Below, in pieces: positions 55,345 to 62,916 of a DNA stretch of 64,000 nt (positions within the stretch are counted from its first letter, which is position 1; every line of letters starts with the position of its first letter). Origin of the DNA: a virus; the IMG/VR virus record IMGVR_UViG_3300009151_000057, positions 1-64,000 of that record; one strand, written 5' to 3'. The translations under genes and the position numbers were made by a program. Under the pieces are notes generated by a model. It was not told the DNA's origin. It saw only the letters and a program-made list of their open reading frames with translations, and did no database searches.

Positions 55345-56047
55345 TTTAATTATTGGCGATGTCCATACAAAATTTGAAAAAGTAGAAAAAATTATCAAAG
55401 ATTATGATTGTCCAGTGATTTTTATTGGCGATTATTTTGATGATTTTGATGACGATGCCGAAATAAATAAAAGTACAGCAGAATGGCTAAAAGAATCGTT
55501 AACGAAACCAAATAGGATTCATTTATTTGGAAATCATGATTTCCAATATAGGATTAAACCTATAGGCATGGTAGCATATTCTGGATTTCATTATAAAAAA
55601 TATGAAAAAATTAATGAAGTCATGACCGAAGATGATTGGGATAAACTCAAATATTTTCATTCAATTGATAAATATTGGTTCTCTCATGCTGGAATTACTG
55701 AATATTGGTTTCAACATCCTGTATTAGGATTAACAGTCGAAGGCATCAATGAAATTATTTCAAAAGCAAAAGAAGCCGTAAAAGTTTCAGATCTTGAAGG
55801 GGCGCAACCTTTAATCGCCGCTGATTATTACAGGGGCGGTAGACATCGAAAAGGAGGATTGCTTTGGAATCATGATGCAAATACTGATTACATTGGTGGA
55901 ATTACGCAAATCTATGGACATACCGAACATAATGAAATTCAAGTTAAGAGAGCATTAAATAATGTTACAATCAACGTAGATACTGGTTTAAGAGAAGTGC
56001 TTGAATTAGATACAGATCTCAATATGTGGAAAATTAAAAAAGTTTAA
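55337..56047 (+). CDS. Calcineurin-like metallophosphoesterase
   Basis: A 236-residue protein with the two-metal motifs: GDVH (7-10), GDYFDD (31-36), GNHD (65-68), a His in WFSHAG, and YGHTEH near the C-terminus. It resembles Ser/Thr-phosphatase and diadenosine-tetraphosphatase type enzymes found in phages. Substrate unknown. It overlaps the MGMFD gene by 8 bases; the cupin gene follows after 1 base. Confidence 0.9.
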   Translation: MNNLIIGDVHTKFEKVEKIIKDYDCPVIFIGDYFDDFDDDAEINKSTAEWLKESLTKPNRIHLFGNHDFQYRIKPIGMVAYSGFHYKKYEKINEVMTEDDWDKLKYFHSIDKYWFSHAGITEYWFQHPVLGLTVEGINEIISKAKEAVKVSDLEGAQPLIAADYYRGGRHRKGGLLWNHDANTDYIGGITQIYGHTEHNEIQVKRALNNVTINVDTGLREVLELDTDLNMWKIKKV

Positions 56048-56048
56048 T

Positions 56049-56408
56049 ATGATAAATACGCCTAACCATAAATACGTACATAAGGGATGGGGATACGAAC
56101 TATGGATCACCAATACAGATAAATATTGTGGAAAACTTTTGTATATACAAAAAGATAAAAAACTTTCTTGGCATTATCATAAGTTAAAGGATGAAGTCAT
56201 GTACGTCCAAGAAGGGACTATTATCATCACTTATGGTTATGACGAAGACATTAATAAAGCTGAAACAATTAAATTAGAAGTTGGAGATAGTTTTCATATT
56301 CCAGTAGGTTTAATTCATAGAATTTCAGCAATTAAAAACGCACAAGTATTTGAGTTTTCAACTCAACATTTTGATGAAGATTCTATTCGCGTAGAGAAAG
56401 GAGATTAA
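56049..56408 (+). CDS. Cupin, mannose-6-phosphate isomerase type II-like
   Basis: A 119-residue single cupin domain. HKGWGYELWITNTDKYCGKL begins it, SWHYHKLKDEVMYVQEGTII carries the HxH and Glu metal ligands, and VGDSFHIPVGLIHRISAI the second cupin motif with the last His. It matches the C-terminal cupin of mannose-6-phosphate isomerase/mannose-1-phosphate guanylyltransferase. Together with gmd it could support GDP-mannose supply (inference). Confidence 0.85.
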   Translation: MINTPNHKYVHKGWGYELWITNTDKYCGKLLYIQKDKKLSWHYHKLKDEVMYVQEGTIIITYGYDEDINKAETIKLEVGDSFHIPVGLIHRISAIKNAQVFEFSTQHFDEDSIRVEKGD

Positions 56409-56409
56409 T

Positions 56410-56685
56410 ATGTTATTATCACTAATCGCTAATTTAATTAAAGCAATATCAGCATATTTAGAACTTAAAAACAAATCATTTTATTATGACATCCTCGAAA
56501 AATCAAGAAACCGTCAATCACAACTTACTAAAGAAATCGAAAAACTTAGGGCTGAAGGCACTAACGACTCTAACGATATCGCTGATGCTATCTTCATGCA
56601 ATTCTGTGCCGAGCAAAAGTACTGCAAACATTTATCAGCCACTTATTCTCCGATTGAAAGCAAAGCAGCAGATTCAAACAAGTGA
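56410..56685 (+). CDS. Inner-membrane spanin subunit (Rz-like), candidate
   Basis: A 91-residue protein with an N-terminal hydrophobic segment (MLLSLIANLIKAISAYLEL) followed by a charged helix (YDILEKSRNRQSQLTKEIEK) and a second helical part. This N-in, C-out plan matches an i-spanin. The lipoprotein gene at 56486 begins inside it in another frame, the classical Rz/Rz1 layout. In a Gram-negative host the pair would fuse the inner and outer membranes at lysis. Confidence 0.65.
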   Translation: MLLSLIANLIKAISAYLELKNKSFYYDILEKSRNRQSQLTKEIEKLRAEGTNDSNDIADAIFMQFCAEQKYCKHLSATYSPIESKAADSNK

Positions 56686-56770
56686 TGGTGCATATACACC
56701 AGAAACTGATGAAGTTTGGCATAGCGATTACCGTTTTCGTAAATTGGAACGTCAAGTAACAATGCAATAA
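56486..56770 (+). CDS. Outer-membrane lipoprotein spanin subunit (Rz1-like)
   Basis: A 94-residue protein nested out of frame in the preceding gene. ALTTLTISLMLSSC ends in a lipobox (LSSC, lipidated Cys C38). The mature end, AYTPETDEVWHSDYRFRKLE then RQVTMQ, is a sequence type I recognise from phage o-spanins. The 38-residue pre-Cys section is longer than usual. The overlap with the i-spanin-like frame is 200 bases, so two proteins share this DNA. Confidence 0.75.
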   Translation: MTSSKNQETVNHNLLKKSKNLGLKALTTLTISLMLSSCNSVPSKSTANIYQPLILRLKAKQQIQTSDGAYTPETDEVWHSDYRFRKLERQVTMQ

Positions 56771-56771
56771 T

Positions 56772-57011
56772 ATGAAAACAATTTTTTTAAAAAATATTCA
56801 TTTTATCTTATTTGATGATTGGTTTACAAAACTATCAGAAAGTGAACAAGAATCTGTATTACAAAATACACCAGGTATAGAAAACTATTTGGGTGTTCAT
56901 TTAAAGAGTGAAGTTTTTGATGAAGAAAAAGGATTTGAATTTGAAATAATTGATGAAGATAGATGGAATACGGTAAAACAAATTCATGAATTTTTACAAA
57001 GCGTAGAATGA
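56772..57011 (+). CDS. Unknown acidic protein
   Basis: A 79-residue acidic protein starting MKTIFLKNIHFILFDDWFTK. No family recognised. It overlaps thyX by 4 bases (ATGA), so it is translationally coupled to it. Confidence 0.6.
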   Translation: MKTIFLKNIHFILFDDWFTKLSESEQESVLQNTPGIENYLGVHLKSEVFDEEKGFEFEIIDEDRWNTVKQIHEFLQSVE

Positions 57012-57709
57012 AAGTAGATTTAATTGATAAAATGGGGTCTGATTTATCAGTCGTTAATGCAGCTAGAGTCAGTTTTAGCAAACAATCTGAATGGAATTGT
57101 GATTATGTAGAACAAATTGATCCTGACTCTAGAACTATTTCACATGAATATACTAAATCCTTAAAAGAAGGAGATAAAAAATTAATTAATTTTCTTGCTC
57201 GCGAAAATCATTGGACTCCATTTGGCCATTGTTCCCTTCAATTTAGAATTAAAGCTCCAATTTTTGTCGCTCGTCAATTAGCAAAGCATCAAGTCGGACT
57301 TGTATCGAATGAAATCTCTCGCCGCTATGTAGATAGCGAACCAGAATTTTATTTTCCAGAAAAATGGAGAAAAAAGAATCCAGATAAAAAACAAGGCAGT
57401 TATGAAGATGAATTTGTTGATTTAAAGTTTGCGGAGGAATGTAATATAAAAAGTGTTGTTGAAATATGTAAAAATACATATAATGCAATGCTTAATATGG
57501 GAGTTTGTGCAGAGCAAGCTAGAATGATTCTTCCTCAAAACATGTATACTGAATGGTATTGGTCGGGAACATTATTCGCTTTCGCTAGAGTATGTAGACT
57601 TCGCGTTAAAAAAGATACACAAAAGGAAACGAGAGAAATAGCGGAAGAGATCTCAGAATTAGTATCAAAACATTTTCCAGTCTCTTGGGAAGCTCTTATG
57701 TGTAAATAA
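57008..57709 (+). CDS. thyX: Flavin-dependent thymidylate synthase
   Basis: A 233-residue ThyX. The signature appears as KHQVGLVSNEISRRYVD in place of RHRxxSxNxxSxRY, a variant seen in phage enzymes. NFLARENHWTPFGHCSLQFR is the conserved His/substrate segment, and QARMILPQNMYTEWYWSGTL is the flavin/dUMP binding end. It makes dTMP from dUMP with FAD, NADPH and methylene-folate, taking the dUMP from dUTPase and dCMP deaminase. Confidence 0.93.
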   Translation: MKVDLIDKMGSDLSVVNAARVSFSKQSEWNCDYVEQIDPDSRTISHEYTKSLKEGDKKLINFLARENHWTPFGHCSLQFRIKAPIFVARQLAKHQVGLVSNEISRRYVDSEPEFYFPEKWRKKNPDKKQGSYEDEFVDLKFAEECNIKSVVEICKNTYNAMLNMGVCAEQARMILPQNMYTEWYWSGTLFAFARVCRLRVKKDTQKETREIAEEISELVSKHFPVSWEALMCK

Positions 57710-57716
57710 TAGTATT

Positions 57717-57929
57717 ATGATACAGTTAATTACATGGGTTGGCTCCCACTCAGATCAAATCATAGGTGCTCTTACTTCGATTGTAACTGGAGCTTCTGCA
57801 CTAGCCGCATTAACTCCAACTCCCAAGGACGACACTTTTATCGGAAAATTATATAAAGTCATTGATTTCTTAGCTTTAAATATCGGCAAAGCTAAAGATA
57901 GCGGCAAAAAAGACGAAACACAAAAATAA
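57717..57929 (+). CDS. Small phage holin-like protein
   Basis: A 70-residue protein. A hydrophobic segment (IIGALTSIVTGASALAALTP) is followed by TPKDDTFIGKLYKVIDFLAL and a polar tail. This TGAS.LAALTPTPKDD stretch is common in small phage proteins annotated as holins. It precedes a strong terminator and sits between thyX and another holin-like gene. Confidence 0.65.
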   Translation: MIQLITWVGSHSDQIIGALTSIVTGASALAALTPTPKDDTFIGKLYKVIDFLALNIGKAKDSGKKDETQK

Positions 57930-57948
57930 TTAATATTAATTTAATTTA

Positions 57949-57976
57949 ACCTCCACTCAAAAGGTGGAGGTTTTTT
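57949..57976 (+). terminator. Rho-independent terminator
   Basis: CCTCCAC 57950-57956 pairs with GTGGAGG 57964-57970; loop TCAAAAG; then six T. Confidence 0.9.
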
Positions 57977-57992
57977 ATTGTGTAAATATAGG

Positions 57993-58427
57993 ATGGAAGA
58001 AATTCACTCATCCTCTGAGTTAGTGCAGTTACTACATTCTTTTATAGATGGTGGATGGCTAGTACTAATAGTGGGTATATGTGGAATGATGGCGAGATTA
58101 GCTCTTTTTAGTGGGAAAGTAACATTTGCGTATTGTATTAAAAATTTACTTGCAGCTATGTTATGCAGCACAATAACATGGGTAATTTTAGAAGAAATAA
58201 AAATGCATTTTATGTATAAAGCTATAATTTACACATTAGCAGGTTTAGATGCTCCAGAGTTGTTAAGAGGAGCAATGAAATTAGCTAGTGGATTTGCTCA
58301 AGATCCACATTCATTTTTACTACAATTACAAAAGGGAAAATTTTATGGCGGCAAAAACAACGACTCAACAAATAACAGATCAAATAACAGATCAAATAAC
58401 AGGACACATAGAGCACGAAGTAAATAG
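57993..58427 (+). CDS. LydA-type holin-like membrane protein
   Basis: A 144-residue protein with three hydrophobic spans (WLVLIVGICGMMARLALF, KNLLAAMLCSTITWVIL, MYKAIIYTLAGLDAPELL) and a basic Asn/Arg-rich tail. This is the plan of P1 LydA-like holins. GTG-TAAATA lies 4 bases before the ATG, right after the terminator, so it starts a new transcript. Its tail is encoded by a 12-base repeat that the next gene reads in another frame. Confidence 0.65.
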   Translation: MEEIHSSSELVQLLHSFIDGGWLVLIVGICGMMARLALFSGKVTFAYCIKNLLAAMLCSTITWVILEEIKMHFMYKAIIYTLAGLDAPELLRGAMKLASGFAQDPHSFLLQLQKGKFYGGKNNDSTNNRSNNRSNNRTHRARSK

Positions 58428-59139
58428 AAATAAAATTTTTATTGTATTACTTGGATGCTTAATTCTTTGCATGGCTTTCTTTGGAAAAGTAATTAATGAT
58501 AGTGCAAATGATGCTTTCGATAAGGTTGAACAACATTTTACATTATCGAATGATTATTTATCGCCAATTTTTGATACTTATTCTTGCGTAACCGTAGATG
58601 GAGTAGTTAAAGTTGCCCATAAAATAAAAAACAAAAAAGAAGTTTCGGAAGAAATGAAACTTAGATTTGCTGAAACAAAAATAAAATTACAATATTATTT
58701 TGAAAATACACCTTGTCATAAAAAAGAATTAATAGAAAAATTAAAAAAGCAAACAGATGATACAAATAACTATTGGGATAAAATTTTAATAAATTTTGAC
58801 TCTGACAATGCTTCAAATTTTGCTATGGATACTTTAGAAAGCGGAGAATTATATGCTCAAACTGATCCTATTTTAGGAACAATAAATTCTTTATTAGATT
58901 GTCACTTAGAAACTTCGAAAACAGAGAACAATAAATGTCAAAAATCCTTGAAATCTTTCAAAAGAATCTGTATAGTCAGTTCATCCATAGGGATAACAAT
59001 TATAATGGCTGTCATTATAAAATTCTTTACCGAAAAAAATGAAATTCAAAAAGGGCGTAGCAACAATATCAGTGGAAAAAGTGTGGGACGACCAAAGTCA
59101 GCAACACCTCGTAAAAAAGCAGTTCCAAACAAAAAATAA
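58345..59139 (+). CDS. Two-span membrane protein with large extracytoplasmic domain
   Basis: A 264-residue protein. Residues about 26-45 (IFIVLLGCLILCMAFFG) and about 215-235 (ICIVSSSIGITIIMAVIIKF) are membrane spans enclosing a ~165-residue helical domain with several Cys. The tail is basic (SVGRPKSATPRKKAVPNKK). An AAAAGGG sits before the start, a weak Shine-Dalgarno. It overlaps the holin-like gene by 83 bases. A regulator of lysis (antiholin-like) is one possible role; no family is recognised. Confidence 0.6.
   Translation: MAAKTTTQQITDQITDQITGHIEHEVNRNKIFIVLLGCLILCMAFFGKVINDSANDAFDKVEQHFTLSNDYLSPIFDTYSCVTVDGVVKVAHKIKNKKEVSEEMKLRFAETKIKLQYYFENTPCHKKELIEKLKKQTDDTNNYWDKILINFDSDNASNFAMDTLESGELYAQTDPILGTINSLLDCHLETSKTENNKCQKSLKSFKRICIVSSSIGITIIMAVIIKFFTEKNEIQKGRSNNISGKSVGRPKSATPRKKAVPNKK
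58371..58404 (+). repeat. 12-base tandem repeat (~3 units) read in two frames
   Basis: Unit AAATAACAGATC, three near-exact copies. In the holin-like frame it encodes repeated Asn-Asn-Arg-Ser; in the overlapping frame repeated Gln-Ile-Thr-Asp. Probably a slipped-strand expansion tolerated by both proteins. Confidence 0.8.
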
Positions 59140-59485
59140 ATATCAAAAAGAAAGAGATTTCTATATTGGATATGGTTTGTTTTTTGATTTTGTCACTGAT
59201 TTAGTGAAATTTGATGATGAAACTAAAACTATTTGGACCAAATATTGCGGCATTTCATTAAATTTAAAATATCCTTCCAAAGAAAGATATAAATTTAAAC
59301 AAGGTATTCGTTCAATAGTTGAACAATTAGAAAGTTATAATTTATTCCATAACGACATAAGATGGAAAAATATAGTGGAAAGTGATAAAGGTGAGTTATT
59401 TTTGATTGACTTTGAGGTCATTTCGAATGATAATAAGGAGAGAGATCCAGAATATATTCTCCGAGATAGACCAAATAAAAAATGA
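59039..59485 (+). CDS. Protein-kinase-fold phosphotransferase (RIO/LPS-kinase-like)
   Basis: A 148-residue protein with an intact kinase C-lobe core: LFHNDIRWKNIV (D106 catalytic, N111 metal) and ELFLIDFEVI (D124 metal). The N-lobe is very short (IGYGLFFDFVTDLVKFDD), so it is a minimal kinase. It may phosphorylate a small molecule, lipid or protein. It starts 101 bases inside the preceding gene, with no later ATG to replace that start before the core. Compare the pseudokinase at 26181. Confidence 0.65.
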   Translation: MKFKKGVATISVEKVWDDQSQQHLVKKQFQTKNKYQKERDFYIGYGLFFDFVTDLVKFDDETKTIWTKYCGISLNLKYPSKERYKFKQGIRSIVEQLESYNLFHNDIRWKNIVESDKGELFLIDFEVISNDNKERDPEYILRDRPNKK

Positions 59486-59892
59486 AAACTGTACCAACCG
59501 TTCATGAACTGCGAAAGCAAGGATATAAAGTAAGAGTGACTCACATTAGGAAGTTTCAACGCTTTGATCCACAAACTGGAAAGAAGACGCAATTTTATGC
59601 TCCTTTTCAGTCTAATAAATTTTCAAAAAATCATCCAGATTCCCCTTTGATTGCCGAGAAAGAAAAGTATGAAGAGTTCTTTTTATGCATTCGTGGTGGT
59701 GAGACTATCGTTGAAATCGCTTTCAAGGGTAAAGAAATCGGTAGAGGTGTAGCTGTATGCTCTGACGAAGATTCGTATGTGAAGAAATATGGCGTAAAAA
59801 AAGCTGTTGCGTTAGCCCTAAAAGCTTCAAAACTAAACCAAGATCCATATGCTCATTTAAGGAAACTTTTTAATGTTAAAAAAACTCCTTAG
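59482..59892 (+). CDS. Unknown basic protein
   Basis: A 136-residue basic protein starting MKTVPTVHELRKQGYKVRVT. Central beta segments (YEEFFLCIRGGETIVEIAFK) and a helical end (KKAVALALKASKLNQDPYAH). The pattern suggests nucleic-acid binding but no family is recognised. It overlaps the kinase-like gene by 4 bases and the next small gene by 20. Confidence 0.6.
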   Translation: MKTVPTVHELRKQGYKVRVTHIRKFQRFDPQTGKKTQFYAPFQSNKFSKNHPDSPLIAEKEKYEEFFLCIRGGETIVEIAFKGKEIGRGVAVCSDEDSYVKKYGVKKAVALALKASKLNQDPYAHLRKLFNVKKTP

Positions 59893-60040
59893 TAAGTTTA
59901 TTTGTTTAGCTTTTTATCATTTAGGCGATATCTGTTGTCGTCTAGGTGATTTTTACTTATATAATAAGTTCATGTCTTTATCTCTTGACATAGATATCAA
60001 AAACAATTTAAATATTTGGAAAGAATCACAAGATGAATAA
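59873..60040 (+). CDS. Small conserved phage-type protein
   Basis: A 55-residue open frame: MLKKLLSKFICLAFYHLGDI, CCRLGDFYLYNKFMSLSLDI, ending NIWKESQDE. The 'FYHLGDi..R....lYn.lM..S.di' pattern resembles a frequent small phage protein of unknown function with an amphipathic N-terminal helix. It overlaps its neighbours by 20 and 8 bases. Confidence 0.65.
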   Translation: MLKKLLSKFICLAFYHLGDICCRLGDFYLYNKFMSLSLDIDIKNNLNIWKESQDE

Positions 60041-60935
60041 AACACTATATGTAATATTGCCATACTTTAATTTTTTAAAGAAAAAAAGTTTCGACAAAAA
60101 TTTAGATCTTTTTTTAACTAATTTTAAAAAGTATATTAATATACAAATAGTTATCAGTGAAGCGTCATGTGATGGTGAATTTTTAGAAGTTGAATGTTTT
60201 AAACATTTAAAATATCAAACATCTCAAATTCTATGGTATAAAGAAAATTTAATTAATTTGGCAATTAAATCCTTACCAGAAGATTGGAATTATGTTGCTT
60301 GGATAGATAGAGATGTAGAATTTTTAGAAGAATCTTGGGTGGAACAAACTATTAATTCACTTAATAATTTTAGTATTATACAGCCTTGGTCAAATATTAC
60401 ATTTTTAGATCAAGATGAAAATCCAGAATTTTCAGAAAAAATAAGAGTATCCTCAGTTAATTTTGCGTTAAATTATTTTAATTTTGATATTCATTTTCCT
60501 CATCCAGGCCATGCTTGGGCAGCAAATAAAAATTTTTTTAATACAGTTGGTTTCTTATATGACAAAATGATATTTGGTGGCGCTGATTTAATTATTTTTG
60601 ATTGTATTTTTAACTTTTTACCAAAATTTAAAAAAAAATTTTGTTTATCTAAACAATACTATTCAATATGCGATAAATATAGAAATTGTTTTAAATCTGT
60701 AAAAGTAAGTTTTATAAATCAAAAAATTATACATCATTTTCATGGCAAAATTGAAGATAGAAGAAAAATACAATTTAAAAATGAAAAAATAAATAGAGAT
60801 TTTATTTACAAAGAATTAAATTTAAACGAAGATATGTTCTTTTATAGAGAAGATGGGCTTTTACAATTAAAAGAAGATTTTTTATACATTGAAGAAATTT
60901 TGAAACAATATCTCTTGCAACGTGCGGAAATTTAA
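60033..60935 (+). CDS. Glycosyltransferase, GT-A fold
   Basis: A 300-residue protein. LYVILPYFNFLKKKSFDKNL is the nucleotide-binding start; WNYVAWIDRDVEFLEESWVE contains the DxD (DRD) site; HPGHAWAANKNFFNTVGFLY and KMIFGGADLIIF match the acceptor/catalytic region of GT2/GT27-like enzymes. Sugar and acceptor unknown. It lies far from the 8-13 kb sugar island. Confidence 0.75.
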   Translation: MNKTLYVILPYFNFLKKKSFDKNLDLFLTNFKKYINIQIVISEASCDGEFLEVECFKHLKYQTSQILWYKENLINLAIKSLPEDWNYVAWIDRDVEFLEESWVEQTINSLNNFSIIQPWSNITFLDQDENPEFSEKIRVSSVNFALNYFNFDIHFPHPGHAWAANKNFFNTVGFLYDKMIFGGADLIIFDCIFNFLPKFKKKFCLSKQYYSICDKYRNCFKSVKVSFINQKIIHHFHGKIEDRRKIQFKNEKINRDFIYKELNLNEDMFFYREDGLLQLKEDFLYIEEILKQYLLQRAEI

Positions 60936-60943
60936 CGTATAGT
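60915..60943 (+). promoter_or_regulatory. Possible leaderless-type promoter
   Basis: TTGCAA at 60915-60920, 17-base spacer, TATAGT at 60938-60943, 8 bases to ATG 60952. Confidence 0.5.
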
Positions 60944-60951
60944 GAAATTGT

Positions 60952-61470
60952 ATGAATATATTTTGCTTAGATCCAAATCCTACAATCGCAGCACAATACA
61001 ACTGCGACCAACACTGTAATAAAATTGTGCTTGAATGCGCACAAATGATGGCTAATTGTTTCTCTTTAGATGTACTCCAATCTGCTCCTCCTAACTCTTT
61101 GGGTAAACCTCGCAAGCATTCCTATTACAATCATCCTGTATCTAAATGGATGCGGCAAACACTGGGCAATCTGTTCTGGTCTATCGATCATGCTTTTGCC
61201 CTTGAGTCTGAGCGTATCTATCGCGGCTACAATCCTCACTTTTCTATGCGATTTATTCGCTGGGTAGCTGATAATTTTGACAAAGGAGTCGTGCCAGACG
61301 ACCAAAAAACCGAATTTGCAGTCGCCATAGCAGACCAGATGCAATGTCGCCAACATCCTGACTTCAATTTGCTTGACTCCGTTGGCAAATATCGTCTATA
61401 TTACCAGCACGACAAGCCCTTTGTTACATGGACTCGCCGCTCACAACCCGATTGGTTTGCTAAAAAATAA
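60952..61470 (+). CDS. Conserved phage protein of unknown function
   Basis: A 172-residue protein. MNIFCLDPNPTIAAQYNCDQ then HCNKIVLECAQMMANCFSL, followed by HPVSKWMRQTLGNLFW, follows a well-spread phage family ('MNIF..d.dp..aA....DkH..KmilE.aQml...h.....HP...W...s..N..wl'). Function unproven; a DNA-repair-type glycosylase has been suggested for similar proteins, which I cannot confirm. Its base composition (G+C higher than neighbours) may indicate recent acquisition. Confidence 0.7.
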   Translation: MNIFCLDPNPTIAAQYNCDQHCNKIVLECAQMMANCFSLDVLQSAPPNSLGKPRKHSYYNHPVSKWMRQTLGNLFWSIDHAFALESERIYRGYNPHFSMRFIRWVADNFDKGVVPDDQKTEFAVAIADQMQCRQHPDFNLLDSVGKYRLYYQHDKPFVTWTRRSQPDWFAKK

Positions 61471-61472
61471 TT

Positions 61473-61847
61473 ATGAAATTTCAAACTGCAGCAATAATAC
61501 TTGGATTAACAATCTCTAGCGCAACTTTTACTGCGCTATCAAGATCTTATCATGATGAAATTGCATATAATAAAGGTTATGCAGATTCAACTTCATACTT
61601 TAAACAAATGCTTTTGGATGAAGGATTTGCAGAATACGATAAAAAAACTGCCGAATGGCATTTACTTGATCCATCTACTATTCAAGGCAATTTAATTCCA
61701 GTGCCAAAAAGAATTCTTTATACCACAATAGAAGATCAAATTCAATCTTACGAAGATGAATTAAAGGTACTCAAAAAACAAAAGGAAATTGCTTCAAAAA
61801 GACAACCTCGTTCACAGACTGTAAAGTTAGATATGAAAAAACTTTAG
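61473..61847 (+). CDS. Membrane-anchored coiled-coil protein
   Basis: A 124-residue protein with an N-terminal hydrophobic segment (AAIILGLTISSATFTAL) and a charged C-terminal coil (DQIQSYEDELKVLKKQKEIA). Resembles an i-spanin or a tail-anchored scaffold, but a spanin pair is already present at 56.4 kb. No family recognised. Its stop directly abuts the convergent gene. Confidence 0.55.
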   Translation: MKFQTAAIILGLTISSATFTALSRSYHDEIAYNKGYADSTSYFKQMLLDEGFAEYDKKTAEWHLLDPSTIQGNLIPVPKRILYTTIEDQIQSYEDELKVLKKQKEIASKRQPRSQTVKLDMKKL

Positions 61848-62237
61848 TTACATCAAAGTAATTAAATATTTTAATTGATTTAAAGAACCTAACATTTCAT
61901 CTCTTATATTTAAGAGATCAGTACGTCCGCTAAGTTGAGGATCGGAATCAAAAGATTTTAAATATTCAATATATCCATCAACAGTATTGGCAATATTTGA
62001 AGAAAAACCAAATTCAGATGATGTAGATTTGTAATTGTTTAATTCTAAAACAAAATTAGTCTGAGAAAATACACGACCAAAAGTTCCTTGATATGTTTCA
62101 ACAAATTCATCAATTGATTCTTCCAATGCTTCGTAAGTCATATCTAAAGCCTTATGCTCAGAAAAACTACTAGTTTGCCAATGAAATACTTTAATTTGAT
62201 TAAGAATTGTTAATAAAGGAGTAATAATTGAAGCCAT
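61848..62237 (-). CDS. Dps/ferritin-like helical protein
   Basis: A 129-residue helical protein. LLTILNQIKVFHWQTSSFSE then HKALDMTYEALEESIDEFVE has the start of Dps-like proteins ('...h.fHw.....f..H......y..l....D.f.E'). That pattern is found in phage proteins related to starvation/DNA-protection proteins (a DUF5856-like group). The remaining metal-site residues are less clear, so iron storage is not assured. Confidence 0.6.
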   Translation of the reverse strand: MASIITPLLTILNQIKVFHWQTSSFSEHKALDMTYEALEESIDEFVETYQGTFGRVFSQTNFVLELNNYKSTSSEFGFSSNIANTVDGYIEYLKSFDSDPQLSGRTDLLNIRDEMLGSLNQLKYLITLM

Positions 62238-62270
62238 ACTGTATAATTACACTAATAGAACATTTTTCAA

Positions 62271-62298
62271 TTGACTTTTGAATTTCAAGAGTTATTCT
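62271..62298 (+). promoter_or_regulatory. Leaderless-type promoter
   Basis: TTGACT at 62271-62276, 16-base spacer, TATTCT at 62293-62298, 7 bases to ATG 62306. Confidence 0.7.
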
Positions 62299-62305
62299 AA
62301 TATAT

Positions 62306-62563
62306 ATGGACATTTTTGTGGAGATACCATTGGATAATTTTAATTCTTTCTTTGAAAAAGAATATTTAAATCATAATAAAAGCGCTTCTTATTATGAAAT
62401 ATTCCATAAAATGTCTGAATTCAAAAAGAGTTACGCAAATCAAATTTTAGAAAATTATTATGGATTGCATTACATGGGTCTTGTGCAAGATAATAATAGT
62501 TATAAATTCACAGTACTGAATAAAAAATTGTATAGTATTGCAAAATTAAAATTTGGTATATGA
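62306..62563 (+). CDS. Unknown small protein
   Basis: An 85-residue protein starting MDIFVEIPLDNFNSFFEKEY, Asn/Tyr-rich, mixed alpha/beta. No family recognised. It starts at its own promoter and overlaps the next gene by 4 bases. Confidence 0.6.
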   Translation: MDIFVEIPLDNFNSFFEKEYLNHNKSASYYEIFHKMSEFKKSYANQILENYYGLHYMGLVQDNNSYKFTVLNKKLYSIAKLKFGI

Positions 62564-62904
62564 TTTTATATGTTACTTATGCAACCTTTGCGTATTGGTC
62601 AATAGATTTGCGCAAAGAAATAAAATTAAAAATGATTAGCTCTGGTAGCAAAATAACAATGGAAGATTATTTTCCTCTACAAAATAAAATGACCAGAAAG
62701 CATATTGGTTTTGAATACAGTTCTTCTGAAAATGGCGCTGGCTATTATCATAATGCTTTAAATAAATTTTCATCTAAACCAACCGCTATTGTTAGAGAAA
62801 GCGTTATTAAATTAAGAGTTTTAAATCAAAAAAAATTTACAAATTTTATGTTTAAATATAATAAAGATTTTGATTTTATAGACAAAGATAAGGTTATGAT
62901 GTAA
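62560..62904 (+). CDS. Unknown protein
   Basis: A 114-residue basic protein: MILYVTYATFAYWSIDLRKE, ending in NKDFDFIDKDKVMM. No family recognised. Coupled to the upstream gene by ATGA; its stop lies 12 bases before the tmRNA. Confidence 0.6.
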   Translation: MILYVTYATFAYWSIDLRKEIKLKMISSGSKITMEDYFPLQNKMTRKHIGFEYSSSENGAGYYHNALNKFSSKPTAIVRESVIKLRVLNQKKFTNFMFKYNKDFDFIDKDKVMM

Positions 62905-62916
62905 TATAATTTATAT

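Noticed and set aside
58371-58404. CRISPR-like repeat
   Set aside because: Units are 12 bases with no spacers and lie inside two coding frames.
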